This document shows, one piece after another, positions 24,432 through 37,707 of a DNA stretch of 64,000 nucleotides. The translations under genes were made by a program, and so were the position numbers. Position 1 is the stretch's first letter, and every line of letters begins with the position of its first letter. This stretch comes from Torreya grandis (taxonomy: Eukaryota > Streptophyta > Pinopsida > Cupressales > Taxaceae): assembly GCA_037957365.1 (NCBI GenBank), contig JARHVA010000001.1, positions 10,879,001 through 10,943,000 of the forward strand. Direction: 5' to 3'. The notes below the pieces were generated by a model, which was not told the origin of the DNA, did not search any database, and saw only the letters and a list, made by a program, of their open reading frames with translations.

Positions 24432-27400
24432 CAATGAACCATATTGGTGTAAATTCATATCCTCTCCAGTTCTCCAAGATTCAAACATTAAAATTATTGC
24501 AAGCCTAGGTTTTTTCACTCATTAACATACAATAAGCACTTAGATACTTGGGTAAAAGATTTATAATACTGTGTAAAAGACTTGTCTCGAAAGACTTATT
24601 TTACAACAACAACTAAGGAAATCAAACTAAAGCAGGGAAGAATAACTACCTAGGAAAATAAAACAACTAACAATGGTAAAGGAAATAAAAGATAACTAAT
24701 TACCTACTGTTAAATCTAAACTAAAAATTATAGTCACTAAGAAACTACTTGTGATGGTGCAGCCACGATGTAGTGATTCAAGTACTTCCTATTCACCGTG
24801 TAACTAGGTACTAAACTTTGAGATGTTTCAACTGGATGGTAATGTTGCCATATATTTATATGATTTGATATGGTCCTATCCATACCGATGATAAATTTTC
24901 ATGTTTTCCATTTTTTCATGAATTTTCTCCCATAACAGGACCAAGTCTAAAATTATTAAAGACTTTACTCGGGACCTCTTATCACACCATGTTTTGATAA
25001 CACCTTAGTACTTGCTGAAAATTTAAAGGGATTGATCATGTGTATCTTCCATTTAGACAATGCTTAATAGCTTGGAATAAACTCTATCATCATCTTCCAT
25101 ATATTCTAGCATGAACTAGTAGGTAGGTAATCTGAGAGTGATGGGAAAGACTAGTTTTTGATCATATATAAGTATAAACAAAGATAACTCGAGGGCTTGC
25201 TTAAAGTGGGTTATATTTTCCCATAGTGCATACTTCAACAAGGAGTGTCACTCCTTAGGCATTTCATTAGATAACTTCTTAATTACATTGATCATATTCT
25301 TGTTGGTTGAATCAATAACCCCATTGCCTTGTGGAAATTAATTGGAAGAGAACTTTACCACAATTGCATTATCATAGGCCCATCAATAATTTTTATAGAT
25401 TAGAAACCAAAGCCATTATCACATACCAATGACAATGGTGTACAAAACTTTGTGAAGATGTTATCCTCAAGGAATTTGATAACATTAATTTCTCTATAGT
25501 TCATCATAGTAACATCCACAGTCCAAATTTTGCAATAGTTAGTCCTAGTTAACACAAACTTATGTTTAGTGGATGCGTTAGTATTTATGACACCAAAAAA
25601 ATCCAGCCACCATTCAAAAAATGGGTGGCCTTTAATTAATGGTTGAAGTGACATAATTGGACGTAACTCCATTTTGTAAAATACCTAACACTGATGGACA
25701 TTCCTCACATGGGTGTGCATGTCTTTGAAGACTATGGGGTAGTAGTAACTAGATATAAGAATTTTGTGGGTTGTAGTGTTTCCTAAAGGGTGTTTTTTTC
25801 CAAACTTCTCATGGAAATGATTTAGTATATCCTGGGATTCTTATTTAGACATGCACCTCAGGAAGTTCCCTCATAGTTTCTTTTGTATAATACTCCCTTA
25901 TTTATAATGTAATGGGTGGATTTTAATTTGAGAGTCCTCTTTTATTCCTTGAATAACTCAGTAGGATAAATCCCATTTAGAAAATAATGTATGATATGGT
26001 CATACCAGTCATCACCCAAAATCTAGGCCTTATTGACTTGTGTGATGTCAATTATGGGATATAACTTTGAGGTTAGCTGAATGAGGCCTTGGCCTCTTAC
26101 CATCTTGGTGGATCTAATTTCCAAATCAAACTTGTAGTTTTGCTAACCACTTACCTATGTGTTCCCCTATTTCATTATTTCCAAGCATAATCTTTATCAT
26201 GGGATTAGGAACACCTACACAAACTTTATTATAGAAGATATAGTACCTAAATTTCTTGACAACCTTGACCAGAGCATAGACTTGATTATTTATCATGAAA
26301 TATTTCAAATCCATATCTTTAATTTTATTTCTCATGAATTATATGGGGTGTTCTCACCCATATACTTTATATGTGAGTACCACATCAAGAGTATGATTAA
26401 ATGCAAATGAATACATTTTTTTGTAAAATCTAGACTAATTAGAATCAAAGCTTGAGTAATATCATCCTTGATATCCTAAAATTCCACCTTAGCTTTGAGT
26501 TTTCACTCAAATTTGGCATTTGTTTCAACATCATTTTCATTGGTATAACAATCTCATAAAATCTAGAAATAAACTTATGTAAAAAGTTAATTTTTCCAAA
26601 GAAGGATTTTAAGTCTTTTTTACTATTAAGAAATGGGACTTCTAAAATGGAATCGACCCTGTTTGGGTCAACAGAAATTAATTTTTTGGAGATTATGTGG
26701 CCAAATAATTTTCGTTTTGTGATGTTCAATATGTTTTTTTTGGATTTAAGGAAATTCCATACCATCTACCTCTATCAAGAATATTTTGTAAATGGCTTGC
26801 GTGTTGTGACCTATTTTTTGAAAAAAAGATCAAGTCATCTATGTATATGATGATGCATTTAGTAAACAACTTATTTAATGTGGAATACATGTTGTGTTGG
26901 AAGGTTGTGCCTACATTTATTAGACTAAAAGGCATCCTCTTGTATTCAAAATTTTCCCATTTAATAGTAAATGCAATCTTTATTATGTATTCTTCTTCCA
27001 TCAAGACTTGGTTATATCAAGATAATCCATCTAAGAAGGACATCATCTTAGACCTGATAACAATTTGAATTACCTCATTGAGTGTTTAAAGGGGTAATTT
27101 TCATTTTTGAGTATTTATTCAAATTTATAAAATTGATGTAAAGTCTAATTTTACCACTCTTTTTACACACAAGGAATATAATTTACACACATATTGAATG
27201 TCTGATTGGGAATATGATCTAGGTAGCAAGTAATTGATGGAATTATATATAAATGAGAGGATTTAAAACTATATGTACCCATCTTTTTCTCAACCTAAAT
27301 GGTTTTTGGACATATTTAAGTGGTACTATGTGTGTGATGATCTATGGGTAAAAAAAATTAAACTCATGATAGGACCAAGTAATCACATCCTTGTATTATT

Positions 27401-28223
27401 GAAACATAGTCCTTAAAAATCTCGTCTCATAGTCAAAATAGCTAAGTTAAATATTAATATGTTGGGGGTGATCCGTAGTTCCTAAAGCAACTATTGTGAA
27501 GTCTTTCTCATCAAATTTTGGTTATTTTTAGTTCATGGCATATGGATCTTGATGAAAGGTCATCTCCAAAGATACCATCTAATTTGGGATTCAGTTTCTC
27601 CTAAGTTGGATGATACCATCACTACATATCTTATAAATTAGATCCACATATTTATCATCAATAATATGGGATTCAGAGACCCTCATGTTATTTATGAACT
27701 GGATGATCTATTGATTATCATCAAACACCTAAAAATTATTGATATTATCAGTAACTGAGGAACACAAGAGAAGCTATATTAAAAACTCTTATAAGTCAAA
27801 TTCCTTTATGGGAGATAAGTTTTCCATTAAAGATGCTAAGGAATCTGAGACTTGGTTTTTTCCATAGGGATGGGTGTGATGTTGAAGGCATCAAAATATC
27901 TGATTAAATCCTAGGTTTGATGCTTATAATTTTTCAAGTACAATATATTAAACTGGAATTTGCTTCTCACTTGCTCTATATAACACATCCATGTGACTAT
28001 ACATATTTTGGAACCTAGCATTAAAATATATAATGGATTCATTGTGTTCCCTCTTCATTGTTATAGATTGTTGGTAGACTACATTTGGGTGAGTGACTTA
28101 CCCAAATTTAGCAATGAATGTGTCACTGAAGTCTATCCAATTGGCAATATAATTTTATAGGATATCAAGAAAATAATCATATTCACAATATATTAAAGTG
28201 AATGGAAAGAGCATACACACTAC
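24432..28223 (-). pseudogene. Ty3/gypsy element B: pol remnant (RT, RNase H, integrase) with gag fragment
   Basis: Read on minus: a Gag piece (28,200-27,970) with HNESIIYFNARFQNMY, similar to element C Gag (QNEPIQAFNTRFQNMY). RT (27,004-26,445) with FEYKRMPFSL, YIDDLIFFSK at 26,845-26,834 (catalytic YIDD intact) and LFGHIISKK. RNase H-type segment (26,335-26,126) with MINNQVYALVKVVKKFRYYI. Integrase (25,672-about 25,280) with WWLDFFGVIN, VCDNGFGF and FPQGNGVIDSTNK, where the third catalytic residue Glu is Asp. A decayed C-terminal integrase part follows to about 24,900; the rest is non-coding, and the region continues left of the LINE. Gag is joined directly to sequence downstream of the protease, so protease and the extra RNase H found in element C are deleted. 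Stops occur throughout. Confidence 0.82.
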
Positions 28224-28888
28224 TTTTTAACCCTTTTTATGTTAAGGGTATGGGGAATAGCCTAATCAATTAAGGAATAAACTATTCTAAAGTAGTCTAA
28301 TTAAATAATTACAATTTACAATATTCTCATAAATATATTGAATTTGAGAATATGCTAAATATATAAAAGCATAAAGATAATAAATATTATAAAATTACAA
28401 TGTGAAGGAGAAATAACACTTAGCTTATACAATGATGTACATGCATATTTGATAGGTAGAGGTGCATAAGAAGACAATTTGATGATTCACCTTGAATTGT
28501 TAGATTTTGGAAATTAGGTTTCTGTTAGCTAGGATACAAACATCAACACTTATGTCATGATTTAAATGTTTTTATCTAGCTCAACATATATATTCATTTT
28601 TTTAATAGTCAATTGTGTATGCTAGGGTTCAATATCACCTTGTATATTATCAGTTTAGATTGCATACACAAGTTCTCAAAATTAGTATTTTGCTAAAAAT
28701 CCTAAGTCCAATTTGGGCATGCCACCTTGTATTAGTGGAATAAATTGAAGTTGAGTTAACGTCAAATACCCCTCTATCAATGATCAGTGCCTACATATCC
28801 ATATACTCTAAAGAGGGCCTCATACAAATCTATTTTCCCCCCTTATGTGGACTTGTGTGTGAACAATTATGAAATATGATATATACAA
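28224..28888 (-). repeat. LTR-like repeat, copy 1 (partner at 59,108-59,791)
   Basis: About 660 bp align in direct orientation with 59,108-59,791. Shared blocks include 'ataacctaatcaatta'-like sequence, 'gtgaaggagaaataacact', 'tttgggcatgcca' and 'atactctaaagagggcct'. At 59 kb the block abuts the leader and Gag start of a minus-strand gypsy element, so it is probably part of an LTR. Here it abuts element B in mid-Gag. No TSD is visible. Confidence 0.65.
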
Positions 28889-30505
28889 GTGCATCTAGTG
28901 ATCTAGATTGTAACTTAACAAATATTACCCAAGGGTTTTCATTTGAATGCTCCATACTTGTAATAATGATTCTCCTATGACTAATTTGGAAATAGAGAAT
29001 AATAAGGAAGTATAACTCAATTGTGAAAATGAATTTCAGTTGTATGGTGTAAGATTGAGAGCTTCTTTCTAAATAGATAATGAATGACCCTTGATTTGTA
29101 TTTATACCACACATTGTTCGATCCATACATATTGTTCTATTTTGACCCTTTGGAAGGAGGACACTAATGTTAGATTTGGGGCACTAGTGTTGACCTTGAT
29201 ATCCTAATCTAGACACTAGTGTCTAGTAAGGTAAAAAGTTTTTAAGGATGTATAACTATATGTGAAAGATATAAATCAAGTTTTATGCATACCATATGCT
29301 AAATATGGTTTGTTTCGTTAGAATGTTAGGTTCAGACTATATGATAAGTAATTAGGCATATTGAGATGGTGAAAGCAAGCCTTTCGGTAGTGAGGTCATA
29401 AATTGAAGGGTTGAGTCATGATTGGTATTTATCAAGTTTAAAAGACTAGTATGTCATATAAAATCATATTTTAGTATCTACATTTGTCCCCCCTTTAATA
29501 TAGTAATGCATAAAGATGAAATTACTAGGTTAAAGTAAATAAATGTGTAACTTAGTGTGTATAACACACCTTGCCTTTACTTGATCCCTATTTGATTTTT
29601 TGTTGTCTTACCTACAACCAAGAGCATGTTATATTTTAATTAATGCATATAATTTAAAAAATTGAATAATTGAAATGCTTGAAAGTAAAGAGAGTAAAGA
29701 ATACACATGTATGTCGATATAACCATGTTGTGCCTCGGTACTTTTCTTCGCTGATGATGCTTCCTTGTTAAAGCATTGAAGAGAGAGGTTCACAAATGAA
29801 CCTTGGAGATGTGAAGAGGGGAATTGGAGAGTGATCATGCCCCCAATCTAGTGCAAGGTAAATTTGTGTTAACGCCATTGAGATCACTGAATCTCAATCG
29901 TGCAACTCAATTATAAACATAATCTAGCCAATCTAGCCAAGGTCAAATGGTATAACCATATCAAAATAAAAAGGGGAGTAGTTCCAAGTTTGATGAAGGT
30001 GATAAGTCTCAATTGCACTATTCAAAGGAGTCAACTACTACAAACATATAAAGAATCAATTGATACATCTTGGAAAGTTTGGTACATCAATGTGTGGTGA
30101 GAAATGAATTAACCATGTGCATGCCCCCTCATCAAATCCAATGTAAGTGATGTATAATTTGAATATGTGGCTATGATTTGGTGCAATTTAATGACATATT
30201 CACCTCTAATGTGTCTCAAGCTGAAGTATACTTCAAAATTTAACCTTTGATCTATAAATTCTATATGATATATGTCTCAAATCTAAAAAAACATGTCCCA
30301 AATATATGAAAATTGATACCAAATGCATAATATTATGTCCCAAGTTTGTATATCAATTAGTTAAATTATATCAAATTATTTAAATTCTATTAATTATATG
30401 TGTGTGGAATCACATCTCTATGACATACCCCCACTAATATACCCCACTTTTGAGGTGATGGGAATGCAACCTAGTAGTCACCTTATCTCAAAAGGATAAG
30501 ATAAC
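28889..30505. other. No gene recognised; probable decayed LTR sequence
   Basis: AT-rich and without a convincing coding frame; frames at 28,830-29,126 and 29,629-29,838 match no family. A block at 29,460-29,565 repeats that at 15,135-15,235 in direct orientation. The right end meets the 5' LTR of element G3. Confidence 0.4.
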
Positions 30506-32045
30506 TATAATCATACTTTTTGTGACCTTACTCCTCCCTATGATTATATATTGGGTCATGTATAGAATACTAACCCTAGTCATCCTACTCTGAGACATCC
30601 ACCACTTGATCAAACCTCTCCCACACATCATTCCCATCGTCTAACCATCTCAACACTTTTTCACACCAAACAGGGTCTTTAGGGACCCCTTAGGCCCCTT
30701 TCGAGAACCTATTGACTAGCCTAGGGGCCTTTTTGACCTAGTCCATGGCTTAGGGAGGAAACTTGTGGCTTAGGCCACATGTTTTATTTAAGAAAGTTTT
30801 GGCCTAGGTAGAATGCATGAAAATGGCCCAGTTTGGTCCAAAATGGTCACAAACAACTAGTTTTTTGACTTGTTAATAGATTAGAGTTGGATATATATGT
30901 GTTTCCTCATTTATTTGAGACTCTTGATAATTCTCTTGATCTGATCTTCCCACTTGATCAAATTATTGAAAACTTGGCTACCTCCTTGAATCTCTCTTGA
31001 TTATTGCTTGGCACAATAGTTTCTTTTGGGATTGGGGATGCCCTATATTACTGCAACTTCTATTGGTGATTCTCATTGTTATTGACAGTGTTCCTAAAGC
31101 TTTTGGGTTGCTCCTTTCTCCCTCAAGAATCTATTGTACCTATTTTATGCTCCTTGCATTGGCTCTTCCATAGATTGGTGGCTTCTCCTTCACCTCCTCC
31201 ATAGCTTTTGGCTCTTGGTTTGGAATTTAGCTTGCATCTAGCTTGGTCTTCCTCCTACATTGCTTCCTAGCTTAGATTCCTAGTTGGTAGAACATCTGCA
31301 CTTCATCTTTAAGATTTATCTGAGGGAAATTTTCTATGCAAAGTGAAACTCCATTGTTTATGTAGTGTATAGACTAGAGTTTGAATTGTTTTAGTAAAAT
31401 AGTTGTTTTATATATTGCTTAGAGTAACTTCCAAAGTTTATTGCATTTATATATGTTTGAAGAATACTTTCATTGCTTGAAATATTCCTTTTTTACATGT
31501 CATTTATCTCTTTGGAACCCTTCCTCATTGCATAGTAGAGATATACATGTACAAAACACACTAGAAATCTTGCTCAAACATTCTCTCCCTCTCTTGTTAA
31601 AACTATAACATTGCATGATTAAAAAATAGTAGTGTTGCTTTGAAAGGATAACTCAAATATAGAATAGGTATGCTCTTGAACCCATGATTGAAAATATATT
31701 TGTTACACAAAACATATTTCATTTGGCCTCAAAGTGCCTTAATTTCTAGATTTAGATTTTATTGGTTATTTTATTTCATTTAGTATTGTTGCTTTTATAT
31801 TGTTTATGCAACCAATAGTATAGTTTTAGCCACTTGATTCACTATGGTTGGACACACTAGAGGTTATTGCATACTTTGTGCACTCATTTTTAATAGCCCC
31901 AACCTAGTTTACAAGTTTGTCTATAGCCTATTACAAGCTGGAAAATTGGATAGCCACTATAGACCTCCTGTAGCCCATAGAACCCCTGAGCCTTCTAGCC
32001 TCTTAGTGGTTTGCTTTAACACCTTGTCAAACATGGGTGGTTCCA
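30506..32045 (+). repeat. G3 5' LTR
   Basis: About 1.54 kb, colinear with 38,352-39,881. Shared landmarks include 'ccctagtcatcctactct', 'catgaaaatggcccagtttg', 'agtaacttccaaagtttatt' and 'cttctagcctcttagtggtt'. The right end is taken at CA just before the primer-site-like sequence. Confidence 0.88.
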
Positions 32046-32049
32046 TTTA

Positions 32050-32061
32050 GATTATTAGAGC
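32050..32061 (+). promoter_or_regulatory. Degenerate primer-binding site of G3
   Basis: Reads GATTATTAGAGC, eight of twelve positions like the initiator tRNA-Met site TGGTATCAGAGC, with C>T inside ATCAGAGC. It lies four bases after the 5' LTR. Confidence 0.5.
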
Positions 32062-32295
32062 TACATACTAACATGTCCAGTGGGACCTCACATACAATTT
32101 CAAGCTAGTTTTATCCCATTTAGAGCTCTCTTAGCCAAATCCCCTCTATTAGCTGTTAGGCTTTGCTTTTAGTTATGTTTCAGCTCATGCCTTGGTTGGG
32201 TTATTCTAATTTGGTTTTGTGTTATTCTCCCTATTAGTTATCCTTAAATTTACCTTTTCTATTGTCTTTTGTGTTTCTCTTATTTCATTGCACCC

Positions 32296-35200
32296 ATGGC
32301 CGAACTTCCACCCGTGGGACATCACTCCCATCATATTCAAGGTCTCATCCTTGAGCTCACTCATGAGCAAGCCATGACTACAATGGAATGCCATCAACAC
32401 TATAGGATCCACGAGCCTCCCTTGACCTAGCATGGTAGTCTAAACCATCTCACATTTTAAAGGGAACAAGATTGGTAGGACTACAACCAACATACTTGGT
32501 CTCCTTTTCACTAGTCTAAACTTTATTCATTTGAGGATGTTTCTACTCGTCCTCATGTTGCATCTCACTCACCCATTTGAGGTGATGAGGATCCTCTTGA
32601 CTGTTTAGGACCATACAAGTTGCATGAAATCATTGATGATTGACATAGACATCATCAAGTGAATGAAGTGCATCCTTCTCCCCCTAGGATTCAACAACAT
32701 GCATCCTTTAGAGATAAAGGCCACACCTATTTCGTGTTGAGTGCCTTGACTAGTTCTTGCATGAGTTCCCCACCTCTTTCTCAGCAGGGAACTCTCTTAC
32801 AAGAATGTTCACATGTCCATGCTATGGATATTAGGTATTCCCACTTGGGATTATATCTTCATCATGAGGGTTCTTTCCATCCTCCTATCTCTTCCTTTTG
32901 AGTCTCTAATGAGCATGTTGATTTTGATCATTTACAGACTAGAGATCTGTGGGATGCATATTAGGAATGTTAGTAGCCACTAGTTGACCCCCATTTGATG
33001 GAATGTAACTAGAATTATGGAGATTTTGATCATCATGACCATTTCCATGAGTATGCCACTTCTTCCCATCGGCCTCATGGGGAATGTCACACTTACCATG
33101 GCCATTCCCCACTTCATGGTAGAGATTATTTCCACTATGACTGACCTCCTTACCAAGAGCCACTTTGGCATCATAATCTCATGGTCATGGTTATGATTAT
33201 GCCTATGGGTATAGGCAACATCATTACAATCATGAGACCCCTCTTGTATCTCATTGCTAGCCTACTATCAATTGTACTTATGAGGATCTCCATTAGAATC
33301 CTCTAACCCCTTGGGTGTGTGATATTCCCCTCCCTAATCCTATCCCAAAACTACCAAATTTCAATGGGATTTGGGACTCAAATCCTATGGAGCATATTAC
33401 AATATTAATTATTGAATGTATGGATTAGGAATAGGATTAAGGCATGTTGTTGAAGCTCTTCACTCATTCTCTATGCTATGTACTTAGGGATATGATATAT
33501 TATTGTATATGGGTTAATGGAGATGCCGACATGTGGCACACATCCCCTTAGTTAGTTATATGGGTACAATATATTAGGATAATAGAGTAGCTTGTGGAAG
33601 TAGTACATTGGGTAATGGTCAGCCTACATTGGTATTAGAAGGTTATCCATCCATGGGTTAGATATATGTATATATATAGGAGATGATTATCATGGTAAAG
33701 ATATCAAGTAAGCATTGAGTCTTCTATTGTAAGAGGATATTGGAGGTTGTCCCCTCGAAGAGACATTGTGGAGTTATTCCTTACTAAAGGATTATTATAT
33801 GGTGTTTCCCTACCTTAAGGGTATATCTGCATATATTGAATATCAAGATCTTATGAATCTCTTGTCTAGTTCCAAAATGTACCTCCAAATTCTCTCTCTA
33901 GTTTTAATCTCTTTCTAAATGATTTCCTCCAATATTTTGATATTTCTAGACCTTTTAACCTCAAAATCTAGTCACTCACCTCCATGGTGTAGGCCAAAGG
34001 TGAGTTGAACTTTGATTTTATATGTAGATGGTGTTCAACTATTTGTACGTGTAGAACTAGATTCTTAGATGACCAAATTTATGATATGTTTATGCAAGCA
34101 TTGAGGTAGGAGGTTCACCTTGAGGTCCTTAAGCATGAACCCAACTCTTATTATAAAGCTATTAATGATTGTTTTAAGATTGAAGTATTTGAAGTGAATG
34201 TAGGCATGATGCCTGTACCTTCCTAAAATTCAACCTCATCACATGATCGTAACCATAATGTGACTAATTATGGTGTCACTAATTCTCCTCTTGAGAAGGA
34301 CAAGAAGGAAATCCACAAGATAAATGCCATGAGAAAGAAACCAACTGATAAGAAGGTTTCTAAATCTAGCCCAAAAAAATAATGGATGGTGTTTCCTTAT
34401 GACCCCACCAAGTTTTTCAAGTAAATTTAGATGAAGGGGCATGCTGATGCCAATTGTGTTGTCCAATAGTCTAGTGGGCAAGCCTCACCTCAGTCATAGA
34501 GTTCTCTTACAAAACCCAAGTGTAAGTTAGATGTCTTCAAGGAGCCTCTACCAGATCATGACAAGGATAAAAAGAAGAATAAATCAAAGGCTAAGGCTCC
34601 ACATTCTCCTTCTTTCTCTTCCACCTCTTTTGACTCCTTTTCCTAGGCTAACCTAAGAGGGAAATCCAAGCACAAGAGTAACAAGATCATTGCTTCTATT
34701 GACATCACTCCTATTGGTTATGAGTATTTTGTCAACATGTTCTTAGGTCGAGCCACTGACCCTACTAGAGAGACTAGTGGTGATGGGCCTCCCATCTAGC
34801 CCATAGGGGTAGGGAATCCTAAAGTTAGGTTTAAATTTTAGCATATTATCCCTCCATAGGCTAGAAAACATCCTTACTCTATCATTGAGGATTTATAAGG
34901 CCTCTCAGCTAGGATCTCCATTTGGAACCTACTTCACCTTTGTCTTAAGCAAAGGGGCCTTGTCTTTGATGATCTCAACCTCTCTCATGAGGATCCAATA
35001 AGATGATATTATGGTGTTGTTTAACTTTGATACACTTGAGCACCCTCATCTGCCTATTCTATATTTTGACCTAGCCTCCTTACTAGATGCTTCGATTCTA
35101 TCTAAGAGGGCTTGGTTCCCTCTCTGTATCGAGACTTCTATTGATGATTACTAAGTCAAGTGGTGTGTTGTTGATGAAGGATCCACCTTGAATATCATGC

Positions 35201-35640
35201 TTCTGCATGTATTCAATGAGCTCAAGATAAGTCAGAAGAAGATTTTTGATTCTCACCATAGGTGTGTTAGTTTCAACAATGACATAGTTATGTCAGTGGG
35301 TAATGTGAGGCTCTACATCAAGTTTGGTCCTAAGGTGGTCTAAATAGATTTTTGTGTGTTATACATCGATCTTTCATATAATATGATTCTTGGTCATCCT
35401 TTGACCATTGTTATGCAAGCCATCATGTTAGCCATATTTTTCATGGTGTAGTTTGTTCATGAAGGTAAGGTTCACACTCTAGAGGCTGACCTAGATCATT
35501 GGGCATTACTCTACACAAAGACAACACCCTCAAGTGAGGCTTTGGCTATCTCTTCACAAGGTTTTATGAGTACCCACATGCCTTCTGTGGTTGAATTTCA
35601 TTTTCTCAAAGATGAGCATTATGACCCAACTGAGTACTGA
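32296..35640 (+). pseudogene. G3 gag-protease frame, interrupted
   Basis: ATG at 32,296 opens MAELPPVGHHSHH. A His-rich middle follows, then a Gag core with AKGELNFDFICRWCS and IYDMFMQAL near 33,990-34,110, like the family's 'ne.f..y..rWr' segment. After a Lys/Ser-rich stretch (about 34,290-34,700) comes the retropepsin. Its active site is VVDEGSTLNIM with catalytic Asp at 35,173-35,175, followed by SVGNVRLYIKFGP and SYNMILGHPL, close to the plant gypsy pattern 'DdGSaLNv...iGP..SYn.LLGRPW'. The frame runs to TGA at about 35,640. Many TAG stops stand where CAG is expected, a few frameshifts are present, and the solo LTR at 33,417-33,835 splits Gag. Confidence 0.78.
33417..33835 (+). mobile_element. 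Solo LTR (419 bp) inserted in G3 gag
   Basis: Bounded by a 5-bp TSD TTGAA at 33,412-33,416 and 33,836-33,840. It begins TGTAT and ends ATATA, which becomes the expected inverted ATACA with one C>T change. A TATA-like run 'gtatatatata' at about 33,666-33,680 fits an LTR promoter. Size and structure suggest a copia-type LTR left after recombination between two LTRs; strand is inferred from the TATA run. Confidence 0.75.
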
Positions 35641-37700
35641 TCCACGTTCATCTCTTTGGAGTCCAACATGTGTCAATTGACTCCCCTTTTTGCTTTATGA
35701 TGTCAAGCCAACCCATCTATTTTTGGATACCTCTTTTAGGATATATATATATATATATAAATTGAGCTCCCACTTATGTCACACTTTTTCCATTAGAGTA
35801 TTGGCTCTCTTAATGCATCTCCTGCTGAGGTTGCCAGAGTAGCTGAGTCTGATCTCGAGTGCTATTTCATCCATGATATAACACCCAACCTGATTAATGA
35901 TATGAGATATTACAAGAATATCCTACCCATGCATCCTATGTTCCATCATCCTCTTACTTGTCTAGGTTTAGAGGTCTCACTCACCAACAATGACCCCACC
36001 TTTGGCTCTATTATGTTTTGGGTCATGACTGGTGAACTTAAGGATATGGGTGCTTCATCTCCTTCCTCCTACTTTTTTCCTATTATTTGGCCTCTTCATA
36101 GGCTAAGAAATGGCCTAACTCAGGGATAGGCCTCTATTTAGGGAGAAGTGATAGCCTGCCCTCAGGTACAAGCTTTGGCTTAGGTCTATGGTGCTTTGGT
36201 GAGCCTCAAAGCTTATTAGAACACCCTCCTTAGGCCCCTATTTAGTGGATTTCCCCTGTCATGGCATCCATCATCAAAACCTTATGGGCCTCCTTTAGCA
36301 TTTGGATTGTGCACTCCTCCTTTAGATGCACCTTGGGATAGAATTAGAGTCTTCTGCTTCTTTTAGTTGGTCAAATTACTGCTTGCTAGTAGCTAGCCCT
36401 TTACTAACTCCCTCTCTCCTTCTTTGTAGTGCCTGTAGGTGGTGTAAGTTAGTGGTTGTGGTTTCTTATGACTTGATCTAGCATTATTTGGATGGTATTC
36501 ATCTATCATGGTCATCCTAACACCCCTCCTTGGCTCTCACTATAGTTGGCATTGAGTGACTCTCTCATGGTTAGCCCCACACAATGGTGGTGACTCTATC
36601 GACTGAGATGTCTTTCTTACCTCTAGCACTCTAAATCCTTATCACGTATGAATGAGAGAGAAACATGACCCTAGATTATTCATGATAATATTTGAATAAG
36701 AAAACTATGTTTTTGAATGCTCATAAACATTCTTTTCTTATCTCCCCCCTTCCCTTTTCTTTTTGGGCCAGTTTTGGGTCTTTTCGGGCTCCACAAGATT
36801 GGTTTTGGCACTTTCTAGCCTAGGCCAAAAATTTATGGGATAAACCATAACTTGGTAGTGGTCCAAGCCACAAATATTTCAGCTTGGTAGTGTTCTAGGC
36901 CATGGGTTTACCTAGGTAAGCCGTGACCTAGGCTAACAACCTTCTGTTTTCCCTTTTTAGGCCTCTGTTTGGCTTCATTTTTGCTCGTAGAACCCCTAAA
37001 CCTTCATCTTGAAGGTTTTGGTCCATTTTAGACATAATGGTAGAGTCAATTTCTCTCTTTGAGGCCTCCTTGGGTCTATTTTGGGACCATTAAGGTCTCT
37101 AATATCCCTAGGTCCTTTGGCCTATCAGGCCTGTGCACTTTGTACTGGATGCACCTTGTGGACCCTTTTTGCATTTTAAACCATGAAACCTCCATCTTAG
37201 AGGTTTTATAAAATTATGAGCATATTGGTGGACTCAATTTTTAAATTCAAGGCTTATTTGGGTTTTTTCTAACCATGTTTTGGTCCTTAGGACCCCTTTC
37301 GTGTCCCCACTGACCTCTCGAGCCCGTGCCCTATTTTGTGGGCACCCAAGGATAAAAGTTACTTTTTATACTTATTTTAGTTAGTCGTTTCTCTAATTTC
37401 ATGTAGTTGATCCATTATAACTCCTTCTATCTTATTTTTTAATGGTTATAGGTTGACAATGTTAGCTAGTTGTGGTGGTTTGAGACTTGCTCTAGTCTTG
37501 CTGACTGGTCTTCATCTTCTCTAAACTTCCCCCCACTTTCCCTAGTTGCCTCTTCCCACAACTGGTGTTAGTCAACCACTTTGGTTATATCTTGGTTTCT
37601 TTTTTTGACTCCCTTATGTAACTTTCTTACTTTGTTCTATGTTGAGATAATCTTTCTATAGTTTTCAGTCATACGTCCTCAACCACTCTCATGGTGCACC
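35641..37700 (+). other. G3 post-protease spacer
   Basis: The first part (to about 36,370) keeps a weak open frame with SDLECYFIHDITPNLINDM and FWVMTGELKDMGASS, interrupted by Gln-type stops, so it may be a polyprotein linker. From 36,380 to 37,700 I see only non-coding, pyrimidine-rich sequence with repeated 'taggcc' words. No RT motif was found. An (AT) run of about nine units lies at 35,741-35,759. Confidence 0.5.
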
Positions 37701-37707
37701 TCTCAAT

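Noticed and set aside
32659..33174. 80-codon plus and 74-codon minus His-rich frames considered as separate genes
   Set aside because: The plus frame is part of the G3 Gag frame broken by Gln-type stops; the minus frames are its antisense.
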